DNA from: Candidatus Omnitrophota bacterium
Lineage (GTDB): Bacteria > Omnitrophota > Gorgyraeia > S143-82
Assembly (NCBI GenBank): GCA_015494585.1
Contig: WGAY01000027.1
Coordinates: 1 to 33,067, forward strand
DNA length: 33,067 nucleotides
Reading direction: 5' to 3'
Each line of letters begins with the position of its first letter. Within the stretch, counting starts at the first letter, position 1. The translations under genes were made by a program, and so were the position numbers. The notes beneath the pieces are model-generated. The model saw only the letters and a program-made list of their open reading frames with translations, had not been told where the DNA came from and ran no database searches. Positions 25,213 through 33,067 of the stretch are shown here, in pieces.

Positions 25213-26421
25213 TTGGAGCTAAAACGGGCGGTATTAGCCGGATTTGGCCTGGCCCTGTGGACGACAGTAGGGCTTTGTAGCGCTGGATTGGTGGTCTCTC
25301 CTTCGAGTGTTTCGGTTTCCAGTGGTTCTGTAGGTGAGGTCAGTGTCAGGGTATCTGGGAACCAGGCCTATTATCTGGAGCAGTTTTTGTCTGCACCGCT
25401 GAGGGATTCTGATGGGCATATTCTTCAATCAGGAATACTGCAGTGTGTTGTGTCCTTATCCTCGCCGGCCGTAGGAGATGTTATCTGGCCTGCTGGAGAT
25501 GCGGTTACGACTATGCCGAAGCGTCTTTACATATCGGATAATAATGGACATAGCATTTCTCTTAAGTTGATTTATTCATTGAGTTTAGGTTCTAATATTA
25601 CGCCAGGCCACTATAGAGGAGAATTGATCTATCGGATTAAGGATGAGCAGGGTCGTGTACTTTCTGTGTACAGGCTTGCGCTACGAATTGTGGTGGAGGG
25701 GATCGGTTCGTCTAACAGGTCGTTGAGGCTCTTGGAGGGTAGGGTTTCGGGTGTCGAGTTGGTGATCGATTCGCCTGTTAGGCTGTTAGGAGAGGGAGAG
25801 TTACCGGCAATAGAGGTAAGATTTTTGAAGAATGGAGCTGTTTTCCTGCCATGGACACCCCTTAAAAATGGGATTGTCCTGAAGGAAGCGGGAAATTATA
25901 TTATGGAGGTAAGGCTTGCCTCTGATGTAATGGCTGGCAGTTATTCCGGTAGATTGGTTGCCTACGATATGCACGGGAAGGAGTCTTTTTCTGTTAATGT
26001 GTCTGCAGATATAGAGGAGAGATTTTCTCTGGATGTAAATGATGTGGTATTTGTAATGCGGCCCTCTGAGGATGGAGGACTTGTCTCATCTCCTGTGGAG
26101 ATTTCTATTTCCAATAATCTGGGTAGGGATTTTATGATTTATGGGAAGCTAAACGTGATATCACCTGAGTCCGCTAGGAGAAAATCGAGTGCTGATATTC
26201 GCCTTGAGGCAAAGGTGATGGTCTTCTGCAATGGTAAATGGAGGCAGTATAGGAGTTGGTCCCCTGTCTATATGATGAGGCAGGTGGTCTATGTATCTGA
26301 TGTGAGGCATTGCAACGCAAATAAATTAAAGGTGATTTATAGAATAAGTCCGAAGAACAAGAAAAAGATGCTGGCCGGTGAGTATGAGTTTAATGTCAGC
26401 TTTTATCTTATGCCTAAGTAA
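25213..26421 (+). CDS. Secreted three-domain beta-sandwich protein, first gene of fibre locus
   Basis: A 402-residue exported protein not recognised as a named family. A signal peptide (LAGFGLALWTTVGLCSA) leads to three similar beta-rich segments, each ending in a xxGxY strand: NITPGHYRGELIYRI, VMAGSYSGRLVAYD and LAGEYEFNVSFYLM. The same end pattern occurs in the small subunit at 32120 (KPAGHYEGTVTLTL). It starts NGLVVSPSSVSVSSGSVGEV-like, as do Ig-type surface subunits. Only the last segment has a cysteine pair (MVFCNG, RHCNA). The TTG start is set by GGAGGT 5 nt upstream. Its stop overlaps the SD of the PapD-like chaperone gene. It may be a minor or base subunit of the fibre, or a second chaperone. 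Confidence 0.7.
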   Translation: MELKRAVLAGFGLALWTTVGLCSAGLVVSPSSVSVSSGSVGEVSVRVSGNQAYYLEQFLSAPLRDSDGHILQSGILQCVVSLSSPAVGDVIWPAGDAVTTMPKRLYISDNNGHSISLKLIYSLSLGSNITPGHYRGELIYRIKDEQGRVLSVYRLALRIVVEGIGSSNRSLRLLEGRVSGVELVIDSPVRLLGEGELPAIEVRFLKNGAVFLPWTPLKNGIVLKEAGNYIMEVRLASDVMAGSYSGRLVAYDMHGKESFSVNVSADIEERFSLDVNDVVFVMRPSEDGGLVSSPVEISISNNLGRDFMIYGKLNVISPESARRKSSADIRLEAKVMVFCNGKWRQYRSWSPVYMMRQVVYVSDVRHCNANKLKVIYRISPKNKKKMLAGEYEFNVSFYLMPK

Positions 26422-26434
26422 AGGGGTAATTATT

Positions 26435-27229
26435 ATGAGGAAGGTATTGTTTTTGACGGTTATATTTGTTTTTGGTGTCCATTTTATGCTTTGGGCGGCC
26501 TTTGCCAGTATTGATAAGGTCAAGATACGCATAGAGGATCCTACGGGTAGTACGGCTTCGGGTATCATTACCTTGGAAAATAAGGAAGACAAGCCTATAG
26601 AGGTGAAGATATATCCAATGGAGTGGAGGTATGTTTCTCCTTATGATGGGTCTAAGGATTTTATGCCTCTGGGCAGTAGCTGTCCGGATATCGCTAATTG
26701 GTTCCAGGTTTATCCAGAATATGTCAGGCTTATGCCTGGCGAGAGGCAGAGTGTGCACTATAAACTCAATATCCCTGATAATCTAAAGAGACCATGTTAT
26801 CTGGTTATATTCTTTGAAACCGATCTTACGGGTAGCGGTTCGGTATCGGGCAAAAACAGGGTGGGGCTGCAGATATTTACTCGTATAGGTTCACTGTTAC
26901 TGGTTGAACCTTCTGATATTGTAGTCCGTTCGGCTGATGCGGTTTCTGTAACTATGTCTGCCGCAGATAGATTGACGGTGACCTTAAATAATAAAGGTAA
27001 TGCCGCCTTGATAGGTAGTGTAAGCGTATTTGTTATGGATAGAGATGGCAATATCCTGGCTCGCACAGAGAAAAAGGATATATATATGCCACCTCAAGCA
27101 AAGGGAGACGTAGAACTAAATATTATTGGTAGTGGTCTAGGTTTTAGTTCTGCTTATACTGCGCTTGTTACCATCCAACCAGAGGTAGGTCAGCCGATTA
27201 GTGTTGAACTGCCTATTTCTAGTGATTAG
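26435..27229 (+). CDS. PapD-like periplasmic pilus-assembly chaperone
   Basis: A 264-residue exported protein. After a signal peptide (VLFLTVIFVFGVHFMLWAAFA) the first domain resembles a pilus chaperone: ASIDKVKIRIEDPTGSTASG, IITLENKEDKPIEVKIYPME, then a YPEYVRLMPGERQSVHYKL strand that mirrors the PGExQ strand of PapD proteins, and YLVIFFETDL. A second beta domain follows (DRLTVTLNNKGNAALIGSVSV). It would hold subunits in the periplasm before passage to the usher-like protein encoded next. The first domain has a possible disulfide pair (SSCPD, RPCYL). The open frame starts at 26378, but ATG 26435, 8 nt after AAGGGG, gives the proper signal peptide. Confidence 0.75.
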   Translation: MRKVLFLTVIFVFGVHFMLWAAFASIDKVKIRIEDPTGSTASGIITLENKEDKPIEVKIYPMEWRYVSPYDGSKDFMPLGSSCPDIANWFQVYPEYVRLMPGERQSVHYKLNIPDNLKRPCYLVIFFETDLTGSGSVSGKNRVGLQIFTRIGSLLLVEPSDIVVRSADAVSVTMSAADRLTVTLNNKGNAALIGSVSVFVMDRDGNILARTEKKDIYMPPQAKGDVELNIIGSGLGFSSAYTALVTIQPEVGQPISVELPISSD

Positions 27230-27252
27230 CTAATGTGTAAGGAGAGGTAGGT

Positions 27253-30200
27253 ATGAGGTATTTATTGCTCTATTTGTCGTCAATTAATAAAATATTTTAT
27301 ATTTATTTCAAACAAACAACAAAAATAATTAGAAAACATAATATTATAAATATAGCTATGCGGGTCTTTATTTCTGGGCTCTTTCTTTTATATCCTATCT
27401 CTCCACTGGCCTGGGCAGGCCTTGGAGCGGTGGAGACACCTATGGTTGAGGGCGCACAGGCCCATATCCTGTCTGCTATGAACGCTATTGATATAGAGGA
27501 CTGGGAGAGGGCAGAACGAGAACTGGAGGAGGCGATAAAGCGGGCCCCGTACAACGAGGATCTATATGAGTTGTGGAAGGATGTCCAGAGGATAGCCCTT
27601 TATATAGAGATTCAACGCAATAATCAAGAGGCGATTACGTCTGCTATCAGGTACTTGAAGATGAAGAAGGCATTGCTCGAAGCAGAGATGGAGTATGGGC
27701 GAAGAGGGGTGAGCGGGGTATCTTCAGGCCTTGGAGGACTTGAGCGGTTTCGTAAGGCAGGGAAAAGGGGGCAGGCGATGAAGGAGGCCCTGGAGGCATA
27801 TGATATCGAGAAAGAGGAAACGATGAGGAGGGCCCTTGATGAGTATAGCGCCAAAAGAGATCGGGCTATGGAGGAGGCCTTGTCTTTCTATGAAGAGAAG
27901 GTGGGACCTGCGAAGAGGAGGATAAGGCCTTCAGAGAAGATTCGTCCGTCTGAGGAGGTGATTGCGCCTGTAAGGCCTGAGGAAAAATTAAGGGCCTATA
28001 GGAAGGCACTAAAGGGCTATGCCCCGTCTCAAAGAAAAAGTGGGGCAGGGCCTGTTTCAATAGGTGGAAAGGAAAAAGAAATCCCTTCGATGGTTGAAAG
28101 ACAGGGCTACGGGCTGGTGGATGTGTCTGCCTATAATAGGGCAGAGATTATTCCACTTGAACTGGAGATAGATAAATTTTTGATTCTTAAATTTCCTGGC
28201 TCTGTGAGGCAGTATGTAGTTGTTGATGAGGAATTGGTGTCTATAGAGAAGGTGAGCGAGGATAAGCTAAAGCTGACTCCCACAGGTTCTGGCCTGGGGA
28301 ATACTATAGTATATGTCTGGGATGATGGCGGGAGGTGGATGTTCTCTTTGAAGGTCATCCCTTCTCGCCTGCTTGAGAGGGAGAAGGAAGAGAGTAGAAA
28401 GCGGATAGAGGAGAAGGAACATATACTTTTTGGATATGAGAATAATTGGTGGGCGTTCTATGACGATACAAATGGGAAGATGGAGAGAAAGAGTCTTGGG
28501 TTTGTCCAGGACTTTACGCTTAAAGGGCCTACGGCCTATGGTAATCTTTCTTCGATTGTTTCAGTGGCAGATAGGCAGGGCAATTACGATGTTGTTTACA
28601 GGTCTGCCAGATTGAGGAATATACGGCGCCTTGGATTTAGAGATGGCGATGTTGTTGTGGGAGACTATTTTGGCAACATATCAAGGTTTACCTTTCCGGG
28701 TAGTTCTCTAGATGGGATTATGGCCTCTGAAAGGCGGGGCAAGTTTAGTATAAAGGGGCTTTATGGTCAGATTACAAATACCTGGAATTACATTCCATTG
28801 ATAGAGAACGAGACAGGAGATATTTATGGCCTCTCAGTTGGCTATGATGGATTTTACTTCAATTATGCCTATTTGGACGAGAATGGAGCTCGAGATGGTT
28901 CGAGTAGGTTTTCAAATGAGGCCTATTCTTTTTACATAAACAGGCCGTTGGGTAAGGATTGGTCTATAGAATCTGAGATAGGTACGGATGAACACTCCTG
29001 GGCAGGGGTGTTGGATCTGAATGGTAGATTAGGTAAGTGGGATGTAAGTCTGAATTTCAGAGACGTGGAGCCAGATTATCTGACGCTTACCGGAACGCCT
29101 GCCTATTCTGGTGAGATTGGTTCCAGGCTGACCCTCTCTCGCGCATTCGAGAAGGGTCTTCAGATAACAACATATCTGGACGTGTATCGAGATAGGAAAT
29201 ATCCGAATCCAGACAAGCCTCATCGATTGAATGTAGATTATTCCTTTATGTGGGGCAGATACCTAGACAATATATCTTATGGGTGGGAGTTTGATTTGAT
29301 AGACCATACGGGTACAGTGGGGCCATATAGTTCTTATACATTGAGCGGATTTTATTCGAGGAGTTTTCATTTTCTGAATAGGGATTTCTACTGGAGGGCG
29401 GATGTGTCCCATACCCTCAATAAGGATAAGGCCCTTGATAGGGAGTATCTCGTGGATAGGATCTCTTCGCGCCTGTCTACCAATGTGGTAGGAGATTTCC
29501 TCAACGCCTATGTGTCATCGGATGTGGGGCGGGTAGAGGATAAAGAGGCGGATAAGGTGAGGTATCCTGTGAGAGTAGAGGCAGGATTAAATGCCAGGGC
29601 AACAAGCAGGGATTCACGCCTTGAGTGGACTGGCCATGCCTCCTATAGGTGGGAGACGAATGGTTCGGGTGCCTATAATTTTGTTTCGGATAGGGACCTG
29701 CTTTACCTGAGTAGTAAGCTGGAATATCGATTGAGCAATGATAAGTACCTATATTTGCAGGGAGGATTCAGGCGTTATTTCCCAAAGGATGGCAGTGATT
29801 ACTCTGAGGCAGAGATATATGCGGGTGTGAAATGGTATTGGGATACTGGCTTGAACCTCCTTCCGAAGACATTTGTCTACGGTTATGTATATGAGGATGA
29901 GAATGGCAATGGCCGGATGGATGAGAACGAAAGTGGGATTCCTAATGTTAGCCTATCCTGTGGTGGAAAGACGGCCCGTACGGATGCTGATGGTCGCTAT
30001 GAAATAGGTTGGGTGAAAAAGACATCTGCGTATCTTGAGTTGAATGTAAATGACCTGCCGACAGGCATGCTGCCGAAGGAAGATAAGTTTATAGTAAATA
30101 CGGCGGCTGTCAAGAGACTGCGCAAGGATTTTGCCGTTAGCTACATCACCGGAGTAAAGGGTTATGTATTCATAGATAAAGATGGGGATGGCCGCCTGGG

Positions 30201-30438
30201 CCCTTCCGATATGCCGGTTGGTGATGTGCGCGTCTGCATTGGAGATGAGTGTAGATACACGGATTCAAGAGGAATGTTTTTGTTTTCTAATCTGAATCCA
30301 GGTGATTATGCCATTTCCCTTGACCTTTCTTCTATCCCAGAAGATACCCTGCCATCTGGTAGACCAAAACAAGAGATATCCCTTGCAAAAGGGGTGCAGA
30401 GGCAGGTGTACCTACCCTTGAGGCAGGTTGCAAGATAG
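27253..30438 (+). CDS. Large usher-like outer-membrane protein with TPR-like, pilus-N and SdrD_B-like domains
   Basis: A 1061-residue protein. A 35-residue AT-rich N-terminal extension precedes a normal signal peptide (MRVFISGLFLLYPISPLAWA), so ATG 27358 is a serious alternative; ATG 27253 has the better SD (AAGGAG, 8 nt). Residues 62-130 are TPR-like helices, 130-280 charged and coiled-coil-prone. Residues 298-374 look like the pilus-formation N-terminal domain (PGSVRQYVVVDEELVSIEKV...GLGNTIVYVWDD). Residues 395-870 are alternating beta strands consistent with a barrel (YSFYINRPLGKDWSIESEIG). Two Cna-B/SdrD_B-like domains end it (YEDENGNGRMDENESGIPNV; FIDKDGDGRLGPSDMPVGDV). No PapC signature is visible, so usher is inference from position and shape. 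Confidence 0.72.
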   Translation: MRYLLLYLSSINKIFYIYFKQTTKIIRKHNIINIAMRVFISGLFLLYPISPLAWAGLGAVETPMVEGAQAHILSAMNAIDIEDWERAERELEEAIKRAPYNEDLYELWKDVQRIALYIEIQRNNQEAITSAIRYLKMKKALLEAEMEYGRRGVSGVSSGLGGLERFRKAGKRGQAMKEALEAYDIEKEETMRRALDEYSAKRDRAMEEALSFYEEKVGPAKRRIRPSEKIRPSEEVIAPVRPEEKLRAYRKALKGYAPSQRKSGAGPVSIGGKEKEIPSMVERQGYGLVDVSAYNRAEIIPLELEIDKFLILKFPGSVRQYVVVDEELVSIEKVSEDKLKLTPTGSGLGNTIVYVWDDGGRWMFSLKVIPSRLLEREKEESRKRIEEKEHILFGYENNWWAFYDDTNGKMERKSLGFVQDFTLKGPTAYGNLSSIVSVADRQGNYDVVYRSARLRNIRRLGFRDGDVVVGDYFGNISRFTFPGSSLDGIMASERRGKFSIKGLYGQITNTWNYIPLIENETGDIYGLSVGYDGFYFNYAYLDENGARDGSSRFSNEAYSFYINRPLGKDWSIESEIGTDEHSWAGVLDLNGRLGKWDVSLNFRDVEPDYLTLTGTPAYSGEIGSRLTLSRAFEKGLQITTYLDVYRDRKYPNPDKPHRLNVDYSFMWGRYLDNISYGWEFDLIDHTGTVGPYSSYTLSGFYSRSFHFLNRDFYWRADVSHTLNKDKALDREYLVDRISSRLSTNVVGDFLNAYVSSDVGRVEDKEADKVRYPVRVEAGLNARATSRDSRLEWTGHASYRWETNGSGAYNFVSDRDLLYLSSKLEYRLSNDKYLYLQGGFRRYFPKDGSDYSEAEIYAGVKWYWDTGLNLLPKTFVYGYVYEDENGNGRMDENESGIPNVSLSCGGKTARTDADGRYEIGWVKKTSAYLELNVNDLPTGMLPKEDKFIVNTAAVKRLRKDFAVSYITGVKGYVFIDKDGDGRLGPSDMPVGDVRVCIGDECRYTDSRGMFLFSNLNPGDYAISLDLSSIPEDTLPSGRPKQEISLAKGVQRQVYLPLRQVAR

Positions 30439-30464
30439 GGTGTTAGAATAATTTTTCTTTGTAA

Positions 30465-30494
30465 TTGACATTATATCTTCTGTATTATTAAAAA
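30465..30494 (+). promoter_or_regulatory. Possible internal promoter before the GH26-pilin gene
   Basis: A consensus TTGACA at 30465-30470 lies in the 126-bp gap after the usher-like gene. At 18 bp the -10 would be TAAAAA (30489-30494), only a partial match. It could allow extra expression of the two subunit genes. Confidence 0.35.
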
Positions 30495-30564
30495 GTTTTA
30501 TAACCATTTGCTTTTATTGTGTGTTTGTGATAAACTTGTAACAATAAGTTAGAGAGGCAATTTT

Positions 30565-32094
30565 ATGTTTAAGAAAGGCCAAAGGGGCTTAAACAGGTTG
30601 TGCTTGGAGATTGTAGGTATTTCTGTCCTAGTGGGCCTTTTAGTAGTTTTGCCATACAAGCCTGCCTTGGGAGAAGCGGATCTGGGCGTGTTCTTGGGAG
30701 TAAATTATCCCTCTAAAAAGGATGTAAGGGATTTTGAGGATATGATTGGCAGGCATGTGGGTTCTGTGCTTGTGTACCGTGCTATCTCTCCGATTAATTC
30801 CGATCGGGTTGGTGTTGGTTCCTGGAATAATATACGCTATCACGATGATTATGATACGCATACAGGACTTCACCTTGTGCTTGAGCCATGGGTGGGGCTC
30901 ACTGATATAACCAGGGGCATCTATGACGATGAGATAGGGGCATATGCGGATGCAGTGGCAGGATGGGAGGATCCAGTGCGTATTCGTTTTGGCCACGAGA
31001 TGATACAGGATGATGACCCTTCAACAGAAGGTTGGTACGGTTGGCAGGATAGGCCCGAGGAATACAAGGCTGCTTTTGCCTATGTCCACGATCTGTTTGT
31101 TCAGCATGGGGCGAACAATGCCGAGTTTGTATGGGCACCCAACCATCACCTTGCAGATTTCTCTATACTATCGAAATATTATCCAGGTAAAGAATATGTA
31201 GATTGGATAGGAATGGATGGCTGGGGATATCCTGATACGGACTTTGACGCAGTTTTCAAGCAATTATACGATGTGATAGTTAACCATCCTGAATTCTTTG
31301 GGGATAAGCCTATTATGCTGGCAGAGTTTGCGGCAATGGAGGGAGACTATAAGGCGGCCTGGATACAGGATGCTTTTAATAAAATAAAGAACGAATACAA
31401 TAAGATCTCAGCGGTGTACTGGTTCAATGTGAAAAAGGAGCATGATTGGCGGGTGGAGTCTTCTCAAGAGTCTCTAGAGGCCTCTAAGGAGGCAGTAAAG
31501 GATGCCTATTTTAGGGGACATAGGATTGGGAGTTCTGGGAGCTGGGCTGGTAGTTCGAATGGAGGGAATGAAGGGGAAGGTCCTGTTTTTTCAAAGACGA
31601 TTGACATCAGTGTGGATATCCCTGAGCAGAATGAGATAAAGGTGGTGATTTCTAGGGTAAATGTGTCCACTAATGACTGGGAGAGGCGTTCTGATATAGA
31701 CTTTGGAAATCTTCGTTTCGATAAGACTAGGCATATTTTTGTCTCGAATTGCTATTATGTAGTGGATATTGGCATTGTCTCTAATCACGGAGAATGGATG
31801 GTCTCACATGAAATTACCCCTATATTGGGACCCCAGGGCGCTTCTCTGGACAGGAATGTGAGTGTTGTCTTTGCCAGTATGGAGGGGGGAAGAGAGAAGG
31901 TATTGGGGCGTTATCTATATAAGGACAGCAGGAGGTCTTTTCATAGCTCGGAGATAAGGGATCGATGGCTTAGGATATATTACGGTATATCAATGGGTAT
32001 CGATGTAGCGGGTGTTGGTGTCGAACCTATCACAACAGATAAGCCCGCAGGTCAGTATTCGGGTACGATATCGATAGTTTTAGTGGCAAGGTAA
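30565..32094 (+). CDS. GH26 glycosidase-like domain fused to a pilin-like C-terminal domain
   Basis: A 509-residue exported protein; a membrane segment near residues 14-32 acts as signal. Residues 38-320 look like glycoside hydrolase family 26 (beta-mannanase clan): RFGHEM gives the acid/base E145, MLAEFAAMEG the nucleophile E254, with PEEYKAAFAYVHDLFVQHGA and VWAPN also typical. A Gly/Ser linker (GSSGSWAGSSNGGNEGEGP) near 328-348 leads to a beta domain that matches the next protein almost strand for strand: DIDFGNLRFD against TMDFGTLSYD, WLRIYYGI in both, EPITTDKPAGQYSGTISI against DPITADKPAGHYEGTVTL. That is the plan of a two-domain tip subunit, with an enzyme where a lectin is usual. SD AGAGAGG precedes ATG 30565. 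Confidence 0.85.
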   Translation: MFKKGQRGLNRLCLEIVGISVLVGLLVVLPYKPALGEADLGVFLGVNYPSKKDVRDFEDMIGRHVGSVLVYRAISPINSDRVGVGSWNNIRYHDDYDTHTGLHLVLEPWVGLTDITRGIYDDEIGAYADAVAGWEDPVRIRFGHEMIQDDDPSTEGWYGWQDRPEEYKAAFAYVHDLFVQHGANNAEFVWAPNHHLADFSILSKYYPGKEYVDWIGMDGWGYPDTDFDAVFKQLYDVIVNHPEFFGDKPIMLAEFAAMEGDYKAAWIQDAFNKIKNEYNKISAVYWFNVKKEHDWRVESSQESLEASKEAVKDAYFRGHRIGSSGSWAGSSNGGNEGEGPVFSKTIDISVDIPEQNEIKVVISRVNVSTNDWERRSDIDFGNLRFDKTRHIFVSNCYYVVDIGIVSNHGEWMVSHEITPILGPQGASLDRNVSVVFASMEGGREKVLGRYLYKDSRRSFHSSEIRDRWLRIYYGISMGIDVAGVGVEPITTDKPAGQYSGTISIVLVAR

Positions 32095-32119
32095 AACAAA
32101 AGGAAAAAGGAGGTGTAGG

Positions 32120-32719
32120 ATGAAACGGACATTAGCAGCAGCACTTGTGGGCGTATTTTTGTGGGCGGGAGTGGGTCTGGCCGGCAATCAGGAGACGATT
32201 ACGATCAAGGCACATATTCCACAACAACAAGGCATGAATGTGACTGTCTCCAAGATAACGCCTGGTGCAGGGCCAAATGGCGATGACCTCTGGACACATG
32301 TGTCTACTATGGACTTTGGCACGCTTTCCTATGATTCTGACTTCAATATCTTTAAGTCTTCGGTATACTTTGCAGTGGATGTCGGAGTGACTGCAAATAC
32401 TGGCTCCTGGAATATAACACACACGATTACACCGGTAGTAAATAGTAACAATTCCAGTGCAAACCTGAACAAGAATATAAACGTAATATTTGTCTCTCAG
32501 CACGGAGACAGCTATTCCACGCAGATAGCAAAGTATGCCTATGGGAGCTCCAATAACGTAAAGATTAGCAAAAATCAAGTTGGGGAAGGCAACTGGCTGA
32601 GGATATATTATGGGATTGCTACTGGCAAAAACGATGCGCCGGGTGTTGATCCTATTACTGCAGACAAGCCGGCCGGACATTATGAGGGTACGGTGACCCT
32701 TACCCTGACTACGAATTAA
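32120..32719 (+). CDS. Secreted pilin-like subunit, probable major fibre subunit
   Basis: A 199-residue exported protein with a signal peptide (LAAALVGVFLWAGVGLA). The mature part is a single beta-rich domain that is homologous along its length to the C-terminal domain of the GH26 protein upstream. It ends KPAGHYEGTVTLTL, like spore-coat-U and other chaperone-usher subunits. It has no cysteines in the mature part. Compared with the fusion protein there is no clear extra N-terminal donor strand; both begin with a TI(T/D)I strand. A strong SD (AAGGAGGTG) ahead of ATG 32120 suggests high expression. Last gene of the locus, followed by a strong terminator. Confidence 0.8.
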   Translation: MKRTLAAALVGVFLWAGVGLAGNQETITIKAHIPQQQGMNVTVSKITPGAGPNGDDLWTHVSTMDFGTLSYDSDFNIFKSSVYFAVDVGVTANTGSWNITHTITPVVNSNNSSANLNKNINVIFVSQHGDSYSTQIAKYAYGSSNNVKISKNQVGEGNWLRIYYGIATGKNDAPGVDPITADKPAGHYEGTVTLTLTTN

Positions 32720-32734
32720 TCTGGGATCTATCTT

Positions 32735-32770
32735 AGGGAGAGGGATAGGTCTTTCCCTCTCCCTTCTCTT
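32735..32770 (+). terminator. Rho-independent terminator of the fibre operon
   Basis: AGGGAGAGGGA at 32735-32745 pairs perfectly over 11 bp with TCCCTCTCCCT at 32754-32764 across an 8-nt loop, followed by a pyrimidine and T-rich run (TCTCTTTTA). It starts 16 bp after the stop of the subunit gene. Confidence 0.85.
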
Positions 32771-33067
32771 TTATAACGGGACTGGACTGTTTATAGCATA
32801 TTTACCAACCAACAGACTCTGCCTTAAAATTACATTTATAACATTTTGATAATAAATAAGATGTGTTTTTCAGTGGTTGAGAATATTATTTAAAATAAGT
32901 TAATAAACTTTTTGACAAAGTGACTGTTTTGGGTTAAACTTTTTATGGTAAGTAGGTATAGATAAATCCGTTATGTGTTTTTGTATATAAGTGTTTGTAA
33001 CATATTGGGATATCCCTAGATAGTGTTATAGATATTATGTATAGCAGAGTAAATAATATTAGAACAA
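32771..33067. other. AT-rich gap at the window end
   Basis: No gene is seen in the last 297 bases. They hold the promoter candidate at 32912 and a long AT-rich stretch, probably the leader or upstream region of a gene beyond the window. Confidence 0.6.
32912..32940 (+). promoter_or_regulatory. Sigma70-like promoter of the next gene
   Basis: TTGACA at 32912-32917 and TAAACT at 32935-32940 are spaced by 17 bp. The -35 is a perfect match and the -10 matches four of six. No start codon with SD follows before the window ends, so the leader would be long or the gene lies just outside. Confidence 0.45.

Noticed and set aside
32132-32680. 182-residue minus-strand gene
   Set aside because: It is antisense to the pilin-like gene, which has a signal peptide, strong SD and a homologue next door.

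Overview
The window looks like a chromosomal piece of an uncultured Gram-negative bacterium of moderate to low GC. The coding sequence is rich in ATA, AGG and AGA codons and many genes have strong AGGAGG-type ribosome binding sites. A prepilin of the [14 protein letters not shown]...NLKQI type, AAA-ATPase-like/PD-(D/E)XK genes in tandem, a four-gene [FeFe] hydrogenase and outer-membrane export genes together suggest Candidatus Omnitrophota or a related PVC-side or candidate lineage. That placement is inference from protein style, not from a phylogenetic marker. Outer-membrane and LPS-type genes (Wza-like exporter, heptose adenylyltransferase, usher-like barrel) support a two-membrane envelope.

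Layout. 1-1873: two tandem AAA-ATPase-like/PD-(D/E)XK genes, the first cut by the window edge. 1875-2201: a hairpin repeat and an otherwise empty stretch. 2202-6593: an hndABCD-type operon for a soluble NAD(P)-linked, probably electron-bifurcating [FeFe] hydrogenase. 6685-10510: an orphan prepilin, then a methyl-accepting chemotaxis protein directly followed by a periplasmic binding protein with no permease. 10514-12679: tRNA-Cys and tRNA-Leu behind a good promoter, xerC, a TSUP permease and a minus-strand tRNA-Ala. 12928-18067: apgM and cstA (overlapping region), a radical SAM/SPASM protein, a Wza-like exporter and an RfaE2-type adenylyltransferase. 18069-19422 (minus): a GT-C membrane glycosyltransferase that appears split by a frameshift. 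19455-25032: hemW, a tandem-hairpin spacer, then a tightly packed run of tsaB, a glycosyltransferase-TPR fusion, mtaB and an RsuA-family pseudouridine synthase.

25153-32770: the most interesting region. A good sigma70-like promoter precedes five exported proteins, and a strong terminator closes the set. The proteins are a three-domain beta-sandwich protein, a PapD-like chaperone, a 1061-residue usher-like outer-membrane protein, a protein joining a GH26 glycosidase-like domain to a pilin-like domain, and a small secreted subunit made only of that same pilin-like domain. I read this as a divergent chaperone-usher-like system that builds a fibre carrying a glycoside hydrolase, probably at the tip in the position where classical systems carry a lectin. 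This is inference from domain order and from the visible similarity of the two C-terminal domains.

Three intergenic hairpin elements of related design (near 1875, 10739 and 12768) and a separate 38-bp tandem hairpin (20577) are unexplained repeats. Several genes lack a Shine-Dalgarno sequence but have a -10-like box about 8 nt before the ATG, suggesting leaderless mRNAs.
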